Positions 1-8,677 of a stretch of 64,000 nt of DNA are shown here, piece after piece. Location of the stretch: the NCBI RefSeq assembly GCF_042662625.1, contig NZ_JBHSXH010000014.1:26417-90416 (forward strand). The letters are read 5' to 3'. Numbering within the stretch: the stretch's first letter is position 1; each line of letters starts with the position of its first letter. The translations under genes and the position numbers were made by a program. Below the pieces are notes generated by a model. That model had not been told where the DNA came from and ran no database searches. It saw only the letters and a program-made list of their open reading frames with translations. This stretch comes from Halopelagius fulvigenes (GTDB lineage Archaea; Halobacteriota; Halobacteria; Halobacteriales; Haloferacaceae).

Positions 1-490
1 CTATAATACCACCAATGGCACGTCGAATTAAAAACCGTCTCAGTTACTCAGTAACCGATGATGCCTGACTGTTAAACAAATATTCTCTGTATATATGGTT
101 GAGACGTAGATAATTGGTCGAGTTAAGTACTATACCAACGCTTTAACGGTGTGATGGAGAAGGAATAATTCCACGGTATGACTGCAAGGACAGGACCGAG
201 CGGATCGTATCGTGTCTTTACCGTCGTCCCGGGCGGGCTCAGGTGACTGTCTTCGGCGAGGTACACACTTGAGAATCGGCGTAGTGATCACAAACCCACG
301 CGCACTTGTCTACCTATTTGACCACTTGCGCGATCGGTTTGCCCATGTCGCGCGTCATCAGTTCCCACAGTTCGCGCTTTCAGTCTCGGAGCACATCGCC
401 TACGTTAGCAAGGAGTTCCTGTCGTTCGCGCATTGGCGTCTCTTGCCACTCCTCAAATGCATGAGATCGACCTCACCGATTAACGGAGCC
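1..490. other. Intergenic, no gene recognised
   Basis: AT-rich at the left and GC-rich after about 190. Open frames here have no recognisable protein character and mostly lie opposite or beside the gene that ends at 491. I see no RNA gene or repeat. Confidence 0.5.
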
Positions 491-1234
491 TCACTCCCTA
501 TTGTTGAGGTGCTTTTTTTGGATGAATCCGCCGTATTCGGGGACGACCGGGACGTCTTCTGCCGCCGATTCTCGCCGGCGCTTGAGCCAACTTTGGACTT
601 GAGATTCGACCATATCCATGGCCTCGTCTTCCCCATGCTCTTCGACCAGAGCCGCGAAATTGAGGGCGTCATAGTCCCGGTACTCCTCGTACGGAATCCT
701 TCCGCTCCAGTAGAGGTGTTTCATCTCCTTGGTGGACATACTCTCACCGTCCTTATACTGCGCTTCGACCGTGTCAAGCGACACTGCAGGGTCTGTCCCG
801 TGGACTTTGAACAGAGTGCGTGCGGGGTCGACAGAGAATCCTTGAGAGACGTATTCCAACTGAACAGCTTCAGAGACGCCGTTGTCAAGTAGGGGATAGA
901 ATACGTGGTCTTGCAACCCCTCTTCGGGGCTGTACTCCGAGAGAGCGCGGTATAGGAGTGTGAAAAGTGCTTCAATCCCATAGAGGAGAGGATCGTCGCC
1001 CTCCTCGGTGCCGACGAGGTCGCTGAATACGGGTTCTAAGATACTATCATAGGAGTCTGCGAGGAGTTGAAAGTCGATGAGGGTATGACGGAGGCGCTGG
1101 CGGATACGGTACTCCCGCTGGCGCATTGCGGCCTCACTCTCTTCGCCGTCTAAGGTCCCCATCAAATGCTTGCGTTCTTTTTCGTTCAAAATCCCCTTCG
1201 GCCGTGCCGCGAAATCGTCACTTGACTGTCCCAT
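491..1234 (-). CDS. Conserved-looking hypothetical protein, 247 aa
   Basis: Acidic soluble protein with no signal peptide or membrane segment. It starts MGQSSDDFAARPKG and has a long helical N-terminal half (about residues 20-130) and a charged C-terminus containing SQVQSWLKRRRES. I do not recognise a family. The composition (many D and E, few C, no low complexity) is that of a genuine haloarchaeal protein, and the ATG at 1234 is the first in frame. A 6-bp inverted repeat overlaps the start codon and may be an autoregulatory operator. It is transcribed away from the possible initiator gene. Confidence 0.7.
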   Translation of the reverse strand: MGQSSDDFAARPKGILNEKERKHLMGTLDGEESEAAMRQREYRIRQRLRHTLIDFQLLADSYDSILEPVFSDLVGTEEGDDPLLYGIEALFTLLYRALSEYSPEEGLQDHVFYPLLDNGVSEAVQLEYVSQGFSVDPARTLFKVHGTDPAVSLDTVEAQYKDGESMSTKEMKHLYWSGRIPYEEYRDYDALNFAALVEEHGEDEAMDMVESQVQSWLKRRRESAAEDVPVVPEYGGFIQKKHLNNRE

Positions 1235-1250
1235 AACGCAAATACGTTAT
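1233..1250. promoter_or_regulatory. Inverted repeat at gene start, possible operator
   Basis: ATAACG-CAAATA-CGTTAT is a perfect dyad with 6-bp arms. It overlaps the ATG of the minus-strand gene starting at 1234. Position and symmetry suggest a repressor site, but the arms are short and chance is possible. Confidence 0.35.
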
Positions 1251-1497
1251 CTCTAAATTGATAAATCTTATTGTAGAGGAGCATAGAGTAGTAGATGGTC
1301 AATGAGCTCTCCTCGAAGCGATGGCGGCTCAGTATGGCTCCGGTAATGAGTGACAAAGCCCAGAGGCGCAAGCAGCAAACGAGATGGCAAGCGCTCAGGG
1401 ACGTATCGAACACGCCGCCGGGGAAGTCTGGCAGGACCCATCCCGGTTTCGGCGTGCGAAAAGTACCACGACGCGCCGATTACCAATCGACACGAAT

Positions 1498-1588
1498 GAA
1501 TCGGATTCCAACCGATTCGCGGGAAGGCGCTGCAACGCCTTCAGTGCAGACCGTAGGCACGGTCTGTTCAGTACTTCGACGTACTGAA
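1498..1588. other. Array of four consecutive perfect hairpins
   Basis: Four non-overlapping stem-loops stand almost end to end: GAATCGG/CCGATTC (1498-1504 with 1512-1518), GAAGGCG/CGCCTTC (1523-1529 with 1536-1542), CAGACCGT/ACGGTCTG (1547-1554 with 1559-1566) and TTCAGTAC/GTACTGAA (1567-1574 with 1581-1588). All arms are perfect and loops are 4-7 nt. The array lies about 350 bp before the possible initiator gene. It could be an origin element, a structured antisense or control RNA, or a terminator cluster. No poly-T tract follows it. Confidence 0.55.
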
Positions 1589-1944
1589 CTATGATTCTTG
1601 TGCCTTGGTCTGCCCGCCGAGTGGTCCACGTACGGGCCGCATACTGGCTGAATGACCACACGACACGCTAATACGCACGATTTCGACGCCCTAACGACTA
1701 ACGTTTCAACGCGGCGAGTCCGCTGGCGGGAGGACCGCAAGACGGCCGTCACCGTCCTCGCGTCCGTCCGATACAGGGTCGGTGTCGTCGAACACGTCCG
1801 CAGAACGACCGTCCGTCAGCGCGGCGGCGAACCGACCTGCGACGTCAACGACGAGGCGACGTTCGAGGACTTCCCCACGTGGGTACGCCGCGAACTTCAG
1901 TCGGACTCCGGGGTGTCCCAGTGGCAGTAACCCCGACCCCGCAG

Positions 1945-4374
1945 ATGCCGGCGAGCGCGGTCGCCCGCGTTGACGCAACTGATCGAACTGCCGCCCAAGT
2001 ATGGCAGGCAATCGCTGAGAGCGAGGGATTCCGCAACGCTCTTGTCGACGCTGTCCGGGATGTGCTCGCTGGGGTTCCCCGTCTCATGCGTCCGCATACG
2101 CTCAAAGATGCGGGCGTCACCGCCAGTAGTGGGGTGTACGCTACTATCCTCACGTCTCTCGACCGTCCAGCGGAGACGTGGCGCCACGCTTTGGCGCTGG
2201 AGACGACCACCCGCTTCGGGAGTTCCGGGCTGACTGGTACTGGTGACTGCCTACCCCTCGAAGGACTTTCAGAGGGGCCGCTAGCCGCCCTCGACGCCGC
2301 TGACGCATCACCGACACTCGCAGTCCGTCTCTCCGCGTCGTTTCGAGAGCAGGGCTACGAGCGTCGTCACGATGTCGTCGCGCTCCTTGCCCGCCTCGGA
2401 GAGGTGTGCGATGTCCGCGTCGTGACGACCTGCCTCACAGCCCGCTGGATGGCACGCGAACACCGCGGCGCACTCCCATCCTCGTTTAGGGAAGCGGCAG
2501 TTACCACCCTTCGGGGTGAGCCCCCCATCACCGAGCGTGTTGACGCTGCCCGGGACGTCCTTGATCCAGAGGATACCGCGGTCGCCATCCTCCGCACACT
2601 CGCCGATGAACCAGGTGAGACGCTCTCTTACTCTGAACTTGTCGAGAGTGTCACCGTCAAGAAGGCACGTGTCTCACAGATTCTTGGTGACCTCGAAGCA
2701 CTTGACCTCGCCGAACGGTTCGGCCCCCGGACCGACAAGCATGTCGAACTCCTCCCAGCGGGAACCGCGTTTGTGGACGCTCTCGGCACCGAACGCGGCA
2801 GACAGGTCGAACTTGACGCCGAGTTTAGCGACCCCGGACAAAACTCCAAACAGTGCCGTGTAACCCCGCAAGCTCACGGGGAGGGGGAAGGAGAAGCCAC
2901 CGACGCAACCGCCGGGACAGCACTTTACCGTACCCGGTACGCTTCCCGCACTGAACACCACGCCGCTGCCGCAACAGCCGCAGACGGCAGTATCACCGCT
3001 GCCGAGGACCTGTTTGACACCGAAGAGATCCGAACACGGTGGGTATCGTATAATCCTTCCCGCAGTGAGGGGTACATCGCTGTTCGAGCGTCTGGACCCC
3101 TTCAGTACATAGTAAGCACGGCATTGAGTTTAGCCTCGCCAGAGTTCTTCGACCGGGCGCTCCCCGTCTCCCGGTTGAACAATATTGACGACTCGGCGGC
3201 GACACTCCGAGATGCAAGATGTATTGGCGGCGTCTCTGACGAAGCCGCCAATGACGGGCAGGTGCTCCGTGATACCCTCGTCAAATGGGGCAAGGTCCTC
3301 GCACAGATGACGACGAAGCTGAAACATGGTAAGTACGACGACCGCAATCGATTCCGCGGCGAGATAATGCGCTCAGCACACGGCCTCGCCGGGAGTATCG
3401 TCCATCTCCTCGATACCGCCGGCATCGACCTCGTCCGTGAACTTCGTGTTCCACAGTGGCTGCCACACGAGAAGCTGGCCGCCCTCGCGAAGACGGTGAG
3501 TCTCGCGACGGCAATCCAGTCGAAGTACGGTGTATTCACCGTCTACCGTCAGGTGTTCGAGCAGCGAGAGGAGAAGCGTCGGGCGGCTCTCTCACCGGAC
3601 GTTGACGCCGCCAACCCGTTCGGTGAGTTCATCGGTGGAATGGTGCTTCGAGGACCCGACGCGAACCGCCTCGCCCGCCACGTTGAGGGGCATCTCGCTA
3701 CGCCGGGAGCGATTCACGAGGACGCCCCAGAGATTGCTGTCCGCGTCCCTGTTGGAACAACGGATCGGTCGGTATTTGCCGAGACGGTCACCCAGATGTG
3801 CCAGGAAAAGAACCTCGCCCCAACTCGCGAGGCCGTCACCGTTCTCCGAGCTCTTATGGAGTCACCGTATGCCGTCGCCGAGGCCCTCTATGCACTCGGA
3901 GCTGAGGATACGGGTCGCGGCCTCTGTCTCGACGAGGTGCGGATGGCACTTGCCACCCTTGACGCCGACCGCATCCTCCCTGACGCCCCGCCGACCGCCA
4001 GGAAAGCAGTGCAGGTACTTCTTCGGTCGGCGACGCCGCTCTCGCAGGCCGAATTGGCTGAGGCGGCAGACGTCTCGGCACGGTCCCTCCGGCGGCACGT
4101 CGAGTGCCTCGCGGCGCTCACCGTCGTCCAGGAGACTGACGAGGGGCTTCGCTTCGCTCTCCCAACTCGCGATGAGCGGGGTGCAGATATCCGCCCGGCC
4201 GTGCTCGACGATCAGAACGCAGCACGGCAGGACTTACTCTTCGACGTCGCCCTTGCGGTCGTCGACGATACTGACCGATTTGGTGATCCAACTGACCACT
4301 CTGTCAAGCGTTCGGAGCGACATTCGATGAGGGCCAGCTTCGAGGGGCGGTTTCTGGGGTCAAACCCTGGATGA
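1945..4374 (+). CDS. Large double winged-helix plasmid protein, possible RepH-type replication initiator
   Basis: About 809 aa from the ATG at 1945. GTG codons at 1921 and 1879 in the same frame are possible starts but add low-quality, GC-driven sequence. Two winged-helix regions are visible: about residues 208-260 (LSYSELVESVTVKKARVSQIL) and about 680-742 (LSQAELAEAADVSARSLRRH). A long middle region with YAS/SEGYIAVRAS/KWGKVLAQMTTKL stretches has no motif I can name. The length, the two DNA-binding domains, the hairpin array upstream and the parAB-like cassette downstream fit a haloarchaeal plasmid initiator of the RepH kind. I recognise the general architecture, not a signature, so a large regulator remains possible. 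Confidence 0.5.
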   Translation: MPASAVARVDATDRTAAQVWQAIAESEGFRNALVDAVRDVLAGVPRLMRPHTLKDAGVTASSGVYATILTSLDRPAETWRHALALETTTRFGSSGLTGTGDCLPLEGLSEGPLAALDAADASPTLAVRLSASFREQGYERRHDVVALLARLGEVCDVRVVTTCLTARWMAREHRGALPSSFREAAVTTLRGEPPITERVDAARDVLDPEDTAVAILRTLADEPGETLSYSELVESVTVKKARVSQILGDLEALDLAERFGPRTDKHVELLPAGTAFVDALGTERGRQVELDAEFSDPGQNSKQCRVTPQAHGEGEGEATDATAGTALYRTRYASRTEHHAAAATAADGSITAAEDLFDTEEIRTRWVSYNPSRSEGYIAVRASGPLQYIVSTALSLASPEFFDRALPVSRLNNIDDSAATLRDARCIGGVSDEAANDGQVLRDTLVKWGKVLAQMTTKLKHGKYDDRNRFRGEIMRSAHGLAGSIVHLLDTAGIDLVRELRVPQWLPHEKLAALAKTVSLATAIQSKYGVFTVYRQVFEQREEKRRAALSPDVDAANPFGEFIGGMVLRGPDANRLARHVEGHLATPGAIHEDAPEIAVRVPVGTTDRSVFAETVTQMCQEKNLAPTREAVTVLRALMESPYAVAEALYALGAEDTGRGLCLDEVRMALATLDADRILPDAPPTARKAVQVLLRSATPLSQAELAEAADVSARSLRRHVECLAALTVVQETDEGLRFALPTRDERGADIRPAVLDDQNAARQDLLFDVALAVVDDTDRFGDPTDHSVKRSERHSMRASFEGRFLGSNPG

Positions 4375-4471
4375 GAACCGCGAGGTTGTTGTGCGACGAG
4401 CCGGACCCCGTCCCGGAGACAGTAACGGTTGGGAAGAACCCGACCCAGACGGCACTCCAAGAGGTGAACGT

Positions 4472-4759
4472 ATGACCGTTCTCAACTTCACCGACTTCGA
4501 TGACGTCCGGGAGTTCATCAACGCACTGCCAGCCGACGAACAGGACTTAACGACGGAAATCGTCGCACCGCGTGTCGGTTGCACCGTACAGACCGTGAAT
4601 CGCCATCTGAAGAAAATAGTCGACGCCGAGGCGAGGCCACAAGTTGAGCTCCCAATCTGGTTGTTAGAGGTCTACCAATTGATATCTCGCCATTTTATCG
4701 TTCGACGGATTCTGGATGAGGATATCCCGCAGTACTCGCTCTCCCTAAGAATAGAATAA
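4472..4759 (+). CDS. Small helix-turn-helix hypothetical protein, 95 aa
   Basis: Begins MTVLNFTDFDDVREFINALP at an ATG preceded by GAGGTG at 4461-4466, which favours this start over an in-frame codon 81 bases upstream. Residues about 30-48 (VAPRVGCTVQTVNRHLKKIV) look like a helix-turn-helix, and the rest is helical and acidic. It lies about 100 bp after the possible initiator gene on the same strand, so a role in copy control or replication is conceivable. No family is recognised. Confidence 0.55.
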   Translation: MTVLNFTDFDDVREFINALPADEQDLTTEIVAPRVGCTVQTVNRHLKKIVDAEARPQVELPIWLLEVYQLISRHFIVRRILDEDIPQYSLSLRIE

Positions 4760-4816
4760 CAGCGAGGACGTATGAGGCGACTGAAAACCACAAATTCAGT
4801 AATAAATACTAACCCC

Positions 4817-5443
4817 ATGGCACCCCCCTCCGACGAAGCGGACGTCAACGCCGGCAAGCGATTAGGACTCCAATACGGTGAGCACGGACAATGTACAGCC
4901 ACAGCGCGATCAACCGGCGAACGGTGTCAGCGCCCTGCGACCGGCGCACACCAGAAGTGCCGCTTCCACGGTGGAGCGTCCACCGGACCGAGCGATCCGT
5001 CGGAGTTAGAGGGTAACCAGCACGCCGCGGGAAACTCCGGTGGTGGTGCACCCCCGATGAATACAAACGCCAAGAAGTCGGGTGCGTGGTCGGATTGGGA
5101 AAAGGTCTACGAGCGTGTTGACGACGACGACCGTGAGTATATCCACTGGATTGCTGACGACGCGGTCGAGACGGCCCGGGAGTATGCTCCCGATGTCGAG
5201 AAAGATCGTCGCGAGCGTCTCGCCCGAGAATACGCCACGCTATACATCCTATGGCGCCGAGCCACTGTCGACACGTTCGAGCGGGGGATGGGACTTGTCG
5301 AGACGTACGACCTCCCCGACGGTGGGACGGTGACGGCGCCGAAGGCAAACCCAACGCTTCGACGTGGCCTCGACATTAGTGGCCGCCAGCGCACCATCGC
5401 CAAGGAACTCCGTTTGTTCCCCGGGTTCCGGGACTCCGACTAA
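4817..5443 (+). CDS. HGGxSTG-motif protein, virus/plasmid type
   Basis: 208 aa from the ATG at 4817; an in-frame codon at 4772 is less likely. An N-terminal cysteine module reads CTATARSTGERC...C-RFHGGASTG, the HGGxSTG motif seen in phage and plasmid proteins, often near terminase genes. This is probably a small metal-binding fold with cysteines near residues 28, 39 and 50. The C-terminal half is helical and ends in a basic segment (GRQRTIAKELRLFPGF). Function is unknown. Its presence suggests virus-derived content in this replicon. Confidence 0.65.
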   Translation: MAPPSDEADVNAGKRLGLQYGEHGQCTATARSTGERCQRPATGAHQKCRFHGGASTGPSDPSELEGNQHAAGNSGGGAPPMNTNAKKSGAWSDWEKVYERVDDDDREYIHWIADDAVETAREYAPDVEKDRRERLAREYATLYILWRRATVDTFERGMGLVETYDLPDGGTVTAPKANPTLRRGLDISGRQRTIAKELRLFPGFRDSD

Positions 5444-5754
5444 CCCCGAATGGCCACATCTGTGTTCACTCTCCCGTCAAGTCGATCCAGGTCAAGCTCC
5501 TTCAGAATGCTTGGCGACGCGCTCACGAACCACACCTCCTAGATCCCCTACTAGAGCTACTACACACTCGTACGTTAGACCGTGTACGACCGGTATGGGG
5601 CGGTGGTCGGGATCCTCTGTCGTATGACCGGTTTCGTGATTAACTCGACGATTTGGCGTTGGGTGGTTTCGCCTACAAAGAGACGAAGACCCCTAATGCC
5701 GAGTGTAACCCGTCACGCCACATCGTCACGGTCGTGTTCTCGAAAGGGAGGGTG
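5444..5754. other. Intergenic, nothing recognised
   Basis: Gap between the HGGxSTG gene and a convergent minus-strand gene. Open frames here run into the antisense of the next gene and have no protein-like character. No strong hairpin terminator is visible. Confidence 0.4.
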
Positions 5755-6477
5755 TTAGGTAGCTTCGTCGGCGACAGCGGGAATGAACCAGTCGAAATAG
5801 AACTCGGTGACCAACTGATGGTGCTCTCGGATGACCTCGACAATGTCGATCTTCTCGGGGTTGTGCCTTGCAGCGTCGATCGAGTCTAGGTAGTCGGTCT
5901 TCCTACCATCCGATTTCAAATAGTCTCGGAACGGCTTACGGTCGATGAGGAACGAGTGGTAGATATCGTACTCGTCGTCAACCCGCGTCATCTCCTCCCA
6001 GCCCGTTAGGCTGAGGAACACCCGGTTCGGGGACTTGTGAGTCATATACGCGCGTAGGCGGCGAATCATCTCGTCTCTTCTCGGGATCTTTCGCTCGTAG
6101 AGTTCCGAGTAGTATCGTTCCTTGAATTCGTCGTCGAACTGTTCCCTGACATTGTTCGCGCAATCGTATAGTGAGTACGCTGTCGCGTAGTAATTATGGA
6201 TAATTCTGGTCGCTTCGTACAGGAATATCGTCTTGTTCGCGTCAAGCGGTACGTCCTGTTCCATGTATGGCGTGGAGAGGTCAACGCTGTATTCGTCGCC
6301 GAAGCCGCTGAATTTGTCCAGGGGGTCTTCGATCTCGTCTATTTTTCGCGACCACTCATCCACCTTCAATTCAAGGAGTTCCTTCTGCCTCTCGAGCATG
6401 AAGTGGGCGAACCATACCGACCGTATGTTGTCCTGCACGTCCTCGTTGAGCGCGTCCCAGTCCTCTGCTGATGGCAT
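5755..6477 (-). CDS. Hypothetical protein, 240 aa, helical
   Basis: Acidic soluble protein beginning MPSAEDWDALNEDVQDN, rich in predicted helix and aromatic residues (IIHNYYATAYSLYDC, FLSLTGWEEM). There is no signal peptide or membrane span. I do not recognise the family. The stretch with R, Y and H residues is reminiscent of accessory proteins in mobile elements, but no catalytic motif stands out. Composition supports a real gene with an ATG at 6477. Confidence 0.65.
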   Translation of the reverse strand: MPSAEDWDALNEDVQDNIRSVWFAHFMLERQKELLELKVDEWSRKIDEIEDPLDKFSGFGDEYSVDLSTPYMEQDVPLDANKTIFLYEATRIIHNYYATAYSLYDCANNVREQFDDEFKERYYSELYERKIPRRDEMIRRLRAYMTHKSPNRVFLSLTGWEEMTRVDDEYDIYHSFLIDRKPFRDYLKSDGRKTDYLDSIDAARHNPEKIDIVEVIREHHQLVTEFYFDWFIPAVADEAT

Positions 6478-6642
6478 GTTACCACATCACGCCCCTGGGA
6501 CTTAACGCTATTTTTTGGAGTAGCTCATTAGCGCACCTCACTGGTACTAACGTACCCGTGGATTTCGTACGCTAAGTGGGTTCCCTGCACCCCTTATTCC
6601 GGGGCATAGAACCCAGAAGGGACCGTCATCTGTTTACCTCAC

Positions 6643-6891
6643 TTGTCCCTATTCGAGGAAAGCCAAGTGGTTTTCGACACAAAACCGCACGACTGCGAGG
6701 AGGTCGCCGAGGGCGAGGTGAGTGTTTCGCCGGCGAGTTCGACCGTCGAGGAGGACGACGGCACGTGGTTCGCCTACGGCCGGGCTCAGCGGGGCTGGTC
6801 CGCGACCTACATGTTCGTGGGCGAACTGCGGCGGCTCCATGTCTCCGACGATACCGAGGTGCTGTTGGACGGCGAGCCGTACGAACTGTAG
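6643..6891 (+). CDS. Small acidic hypothetical protein, 82 aa
   Basis: Starts at TTG (6643), with no better ATG nearby. The sequence is acidic and beta-rich: EGEVSVSPASSTVEEDDGTW, then FAYGRAQRGWSATYMFVGEL and a C-terminal LLDGEPYEL. No family is recognised. The reading frame has good haloarchaeal amino-acid composition, whereas the overlapping frames are arginine-rich shadows. Confidence 0.5.
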   Translation: MSLFEESQVVFDTKPHDCEEVAEGEVSVSPASSTVEEDDGTWFAYGRAQRGWSATYMFVGELRRLHVSDDTEVLLDGEPYEL

Positions 6892-7067
6892 TCCGACGCA
6901 TCCGCTATTTTTCACGGTTTGTCAGCCTGCCGTGAGAGATATCTACTCGGGAGGGGGGTTTCGGCAGGGGCGGGTTCACTGGAAACGGTGGTCTGTGCGG
7001 GAGAAAGTGTCAAATTGCGGTGTGTGGAGACGCAACGGCTTTAGCCCACCCCTCCAGTGCAATTGTC

Positions 7068-7133
7068 ATGGACGAACGAAACGAATATTGGACGACTGAG
7101 TCGGTCTACGTCCTCATCGGAGGTGGTTCATAG
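7068..7133 (+). CDS. Possible 21-aa upstream peptide abutting the next gene
   Basis: ATG at 7068 opens a short frame (MDERNEYWTTESVYVLIGGGS) whose TAG (7131-7133) directly abuts the ATG of the membrane protein at 7134. The end of the small frame contains GGAGGTGG, a strong ribosome-binding sequence for the downstream start. It may be a coupled leader peptide or a chance frame. Confidence 0.35.
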   Translation: MDERNEYWTTESVYVLIGGGS

Positions 7134-7787
7134 ATGTCGGACGCTCACGACGACGATGGCGATGACGACGAGAGTCCCTTCGGACTCTTCGGCCTTTCTG
7201 ACACGTTCAAACACATCCAGAAGACGTTCGAACCCGTCAGGAGAGTCGCGGCTGACGCTAGGGAGACGTCCCGTCCGGTTCGAGAACAGGCGAACAACCA
7301 GTGGGAGACGTTCAGAGCCGCGGAGGGGTCACTCGAAAATGTCGCTGCTGCCAACGAAACGGTCATCAACGCGACTGCCTCAGCCCCCAATGCGATGCCC
7401 GACCTCGAATCGCTGTTCGCGTCTGCGCAGAAGCTCGACTCAGTGACAGCGGCGCAGGTCGACGGCCTCGCCAACACGATCGGGCAGGCCGAGACGCCGA
7501 CTCGCGGTGTGTCGAGGAGGCGGCGACGGACGACGACAGCAGCATCGGAGGCGACTCCAGTGTTTGGCCTGCGAGAGTACCTGCGGCTGTTTGGATCACT
7601 GATCCGATCGGTCATCAACACAATCACAACCAAGAGACAGCGAGAATTGGCTACGAAAGCAGCTATTGGAATAGTGGCTGTCCTCATCATCGCATTTCCT
7701 CGGCTATCGCAGATCCCCCTCGCGCCGGTCAGGGCTAAGAACGCCGTGTCAACGGTCAATGAGTGGTTCCCGGGAGACACGGACTAA
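7134..7787 (+). CDS. Acidic protein with C-terminal membrane anchor, 217 aa
   Basis: The N-terminus is very acidic (MSDAHDDDGDDDESPFGLF). A helical middle (about 25-120) is rich in A, E and N and could be a coiled coil. An arginine cluster (RRRRRT, near 128-133) follows, then hydrophobic segments near 145-160 and 170-190 (AAIGIVAVLIIAFPRL) that probably anchor it. GGAGGTGG sits about 10 bp before the ATG. No family is recognised. It stands alone between small hypothetical genes. Confidence 0.6.
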   Translation: MSDAHDDDGDDDESPFGLFGLSDTFKHIQKTFEPVRRVAADARETSRPVREQANNQWETFRAAEGSLENVAAANETVINATASAPNAMPDLESLFASAQKLDSVTAAQVDGLANTIGQAETPTRGVSRRRRRTTTAASEATPVFGLREYLRLFGSLIRSVINTITTKRQRELATKAAIGIVAVLIIAFPRLSQIPLAPVRAKNAVSTVNEWFPGDTD

Positions 7788-7821
7788 GACTGCTCGCTAA
7801 CGCCCAGCTTCGGCTTCTATC

Positions 7822-8097
7822 TCACCCATCGCCTTCCAACTCCGCCATCTGTTCGTCGAAGTCTGGAAGTGAGGTTTCGTCGTCGAGTGTGAACTCTTCA
7901 ACGTCTCTGCCGGTCAACGCAGCCAGCACCTCTGGCGTCGTCTGCTCGCCGTCGCGCCTCGGTTCGATCCCTACCAATTCGAGACGGAAGTCGTCGACGT
8001 GGATGTCTGCCTCGAACGAACCTCCTTCGCAGAGAACGACGCGGTCGACGCACTCGTCTCCGACATACACCTCGAAGTAGGCGAGGTTCTCTGTCAT
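7822..8097 (-). CDS. Small acidic hypothetical protein, 91 aa
   Basis: Begins MTENLAYFEVYVGDECVDRV. The N-terminal half is beta-rich (YFEVYVGDECVDRVVLCEGG, then FEADIHVDDFRLELVGIEP) and the C-terminal half helical and acidic. It is convergent with the membrane protein gene ending at 7787, 34 bp away. No family is recognised; composition supports a real gene. Confidence 0.55.
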   Translation of the reverse strand: MTENLAYFEVYVGDECVDRVVLCEGGSFEADIHVDDFRLELVGIEPRRDGEQTTPEVLAALTGRDVEEFTLDDETSLPDFDEQMAELEGDG

Positions 8098-8159
8098 CTT
8101 TCTCCCCCACTTGGGCTTTTAACACTAAGAACAAGTGGAATTGATACATGGCAGTAATC

Positions 8160-8534
8160 TCACCTACTCTTAGCTTCTGCTCGTTTGAGGATTTGTTTCA
8201 CTTCCCTGTAATTTTGGAAGTTTTGTGTAGGATGCTCTTTCTCCGCTGATTTAAACGCCCCCGAATATGTTCCAGTACCCCTCTTAGCTCTAGCTGGGAA
8301 TCTCACGCTCTTTTGCTGGTCTACTAATTCTACCTCTACATCTTCTCCGGGAGATATCTCCACCGAGTCCTCATTTATATACGATCCGTCAATTATTACC
8401 TTAGGTGGCTGTTTTACCTCTACACACCTTATAATTCCCGCGACGAGGACGTGAACGCTGTGTTCGTCAGGCCGAATTCTCACGCTGAGTCCGTCAGTCG
8501 CTATATCAACCTCTACCCCCGGTTGTCTTGCCAT
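8160..8534 (-). CDS. Hypothetical protein, 124 aa
   Basis: Most likely starts at MARQPGVEVDIATDG (8534); an ATG 27 bases upstream adds an unlikely MCYHFIRYA. The first 80 residues are beta-rich (GLSVRIRPDEHSVHVLVAG, VEISPGEDVEVELVDQQ) and the end is basic and helical (VKQILKRAEAKSR). It is more AT-rich than its neighbours, hinting at separate origin. It is divergent from parA, about 140 bp away. No family is recognised. Confidence 0.55.
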   Translation of the reverse strand: MARQPGVEVDIATDGLSVRIRPDEHSVHVLVAGIIRCVEVKQPPKVIIDGSYINEDSVEISPGEDVEVELVDQQKSVRFPARAKRGTGTYSGAFKSAEKEHPTQNFQNYREVKQILKRAEAKSR

Positions 8535-8643
8535 AGCATACCGGATGAAATGATAACACATTTAGTTTCGGCTTGTTGATCTTCCTGTAGGTTTTCTATC
8601 CTCTATTCCGCGTGAACAAAGTAGATGTCTGACGTATCTATAT

Positions 8644-8675
8644 GAACGGGTGGAACGCAAAGAACGGATAGAACG
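8644..8675 (+). repeat. Four GAACG direct repeats with exact 9-bp period before parA
   Basis: GAACG occurs at 8644, 8653, 8662 and 8671, each followed by four variable bases, ending 2 bp before the parA ATG. Exact phasing, the same unit inside the partner gene, and position suggest a partition-site or operator array bound by the ParB-like partner. Confidence 0.8.
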
Positions 8676-8677
8676 GC

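Noticed and set aside
212..892. Plus-strand 226-aa open frame
   Set aside because: Lies opposite the 491-1234 gene, rich in R, H and F as expected of an antisense shadow in GC-rich DNA.
3530..4330. Plus-strand 266-aa frame rich in R and S
   Set aside because: Frame-shifted shadow of the large winged-helix gene, with no domain character.
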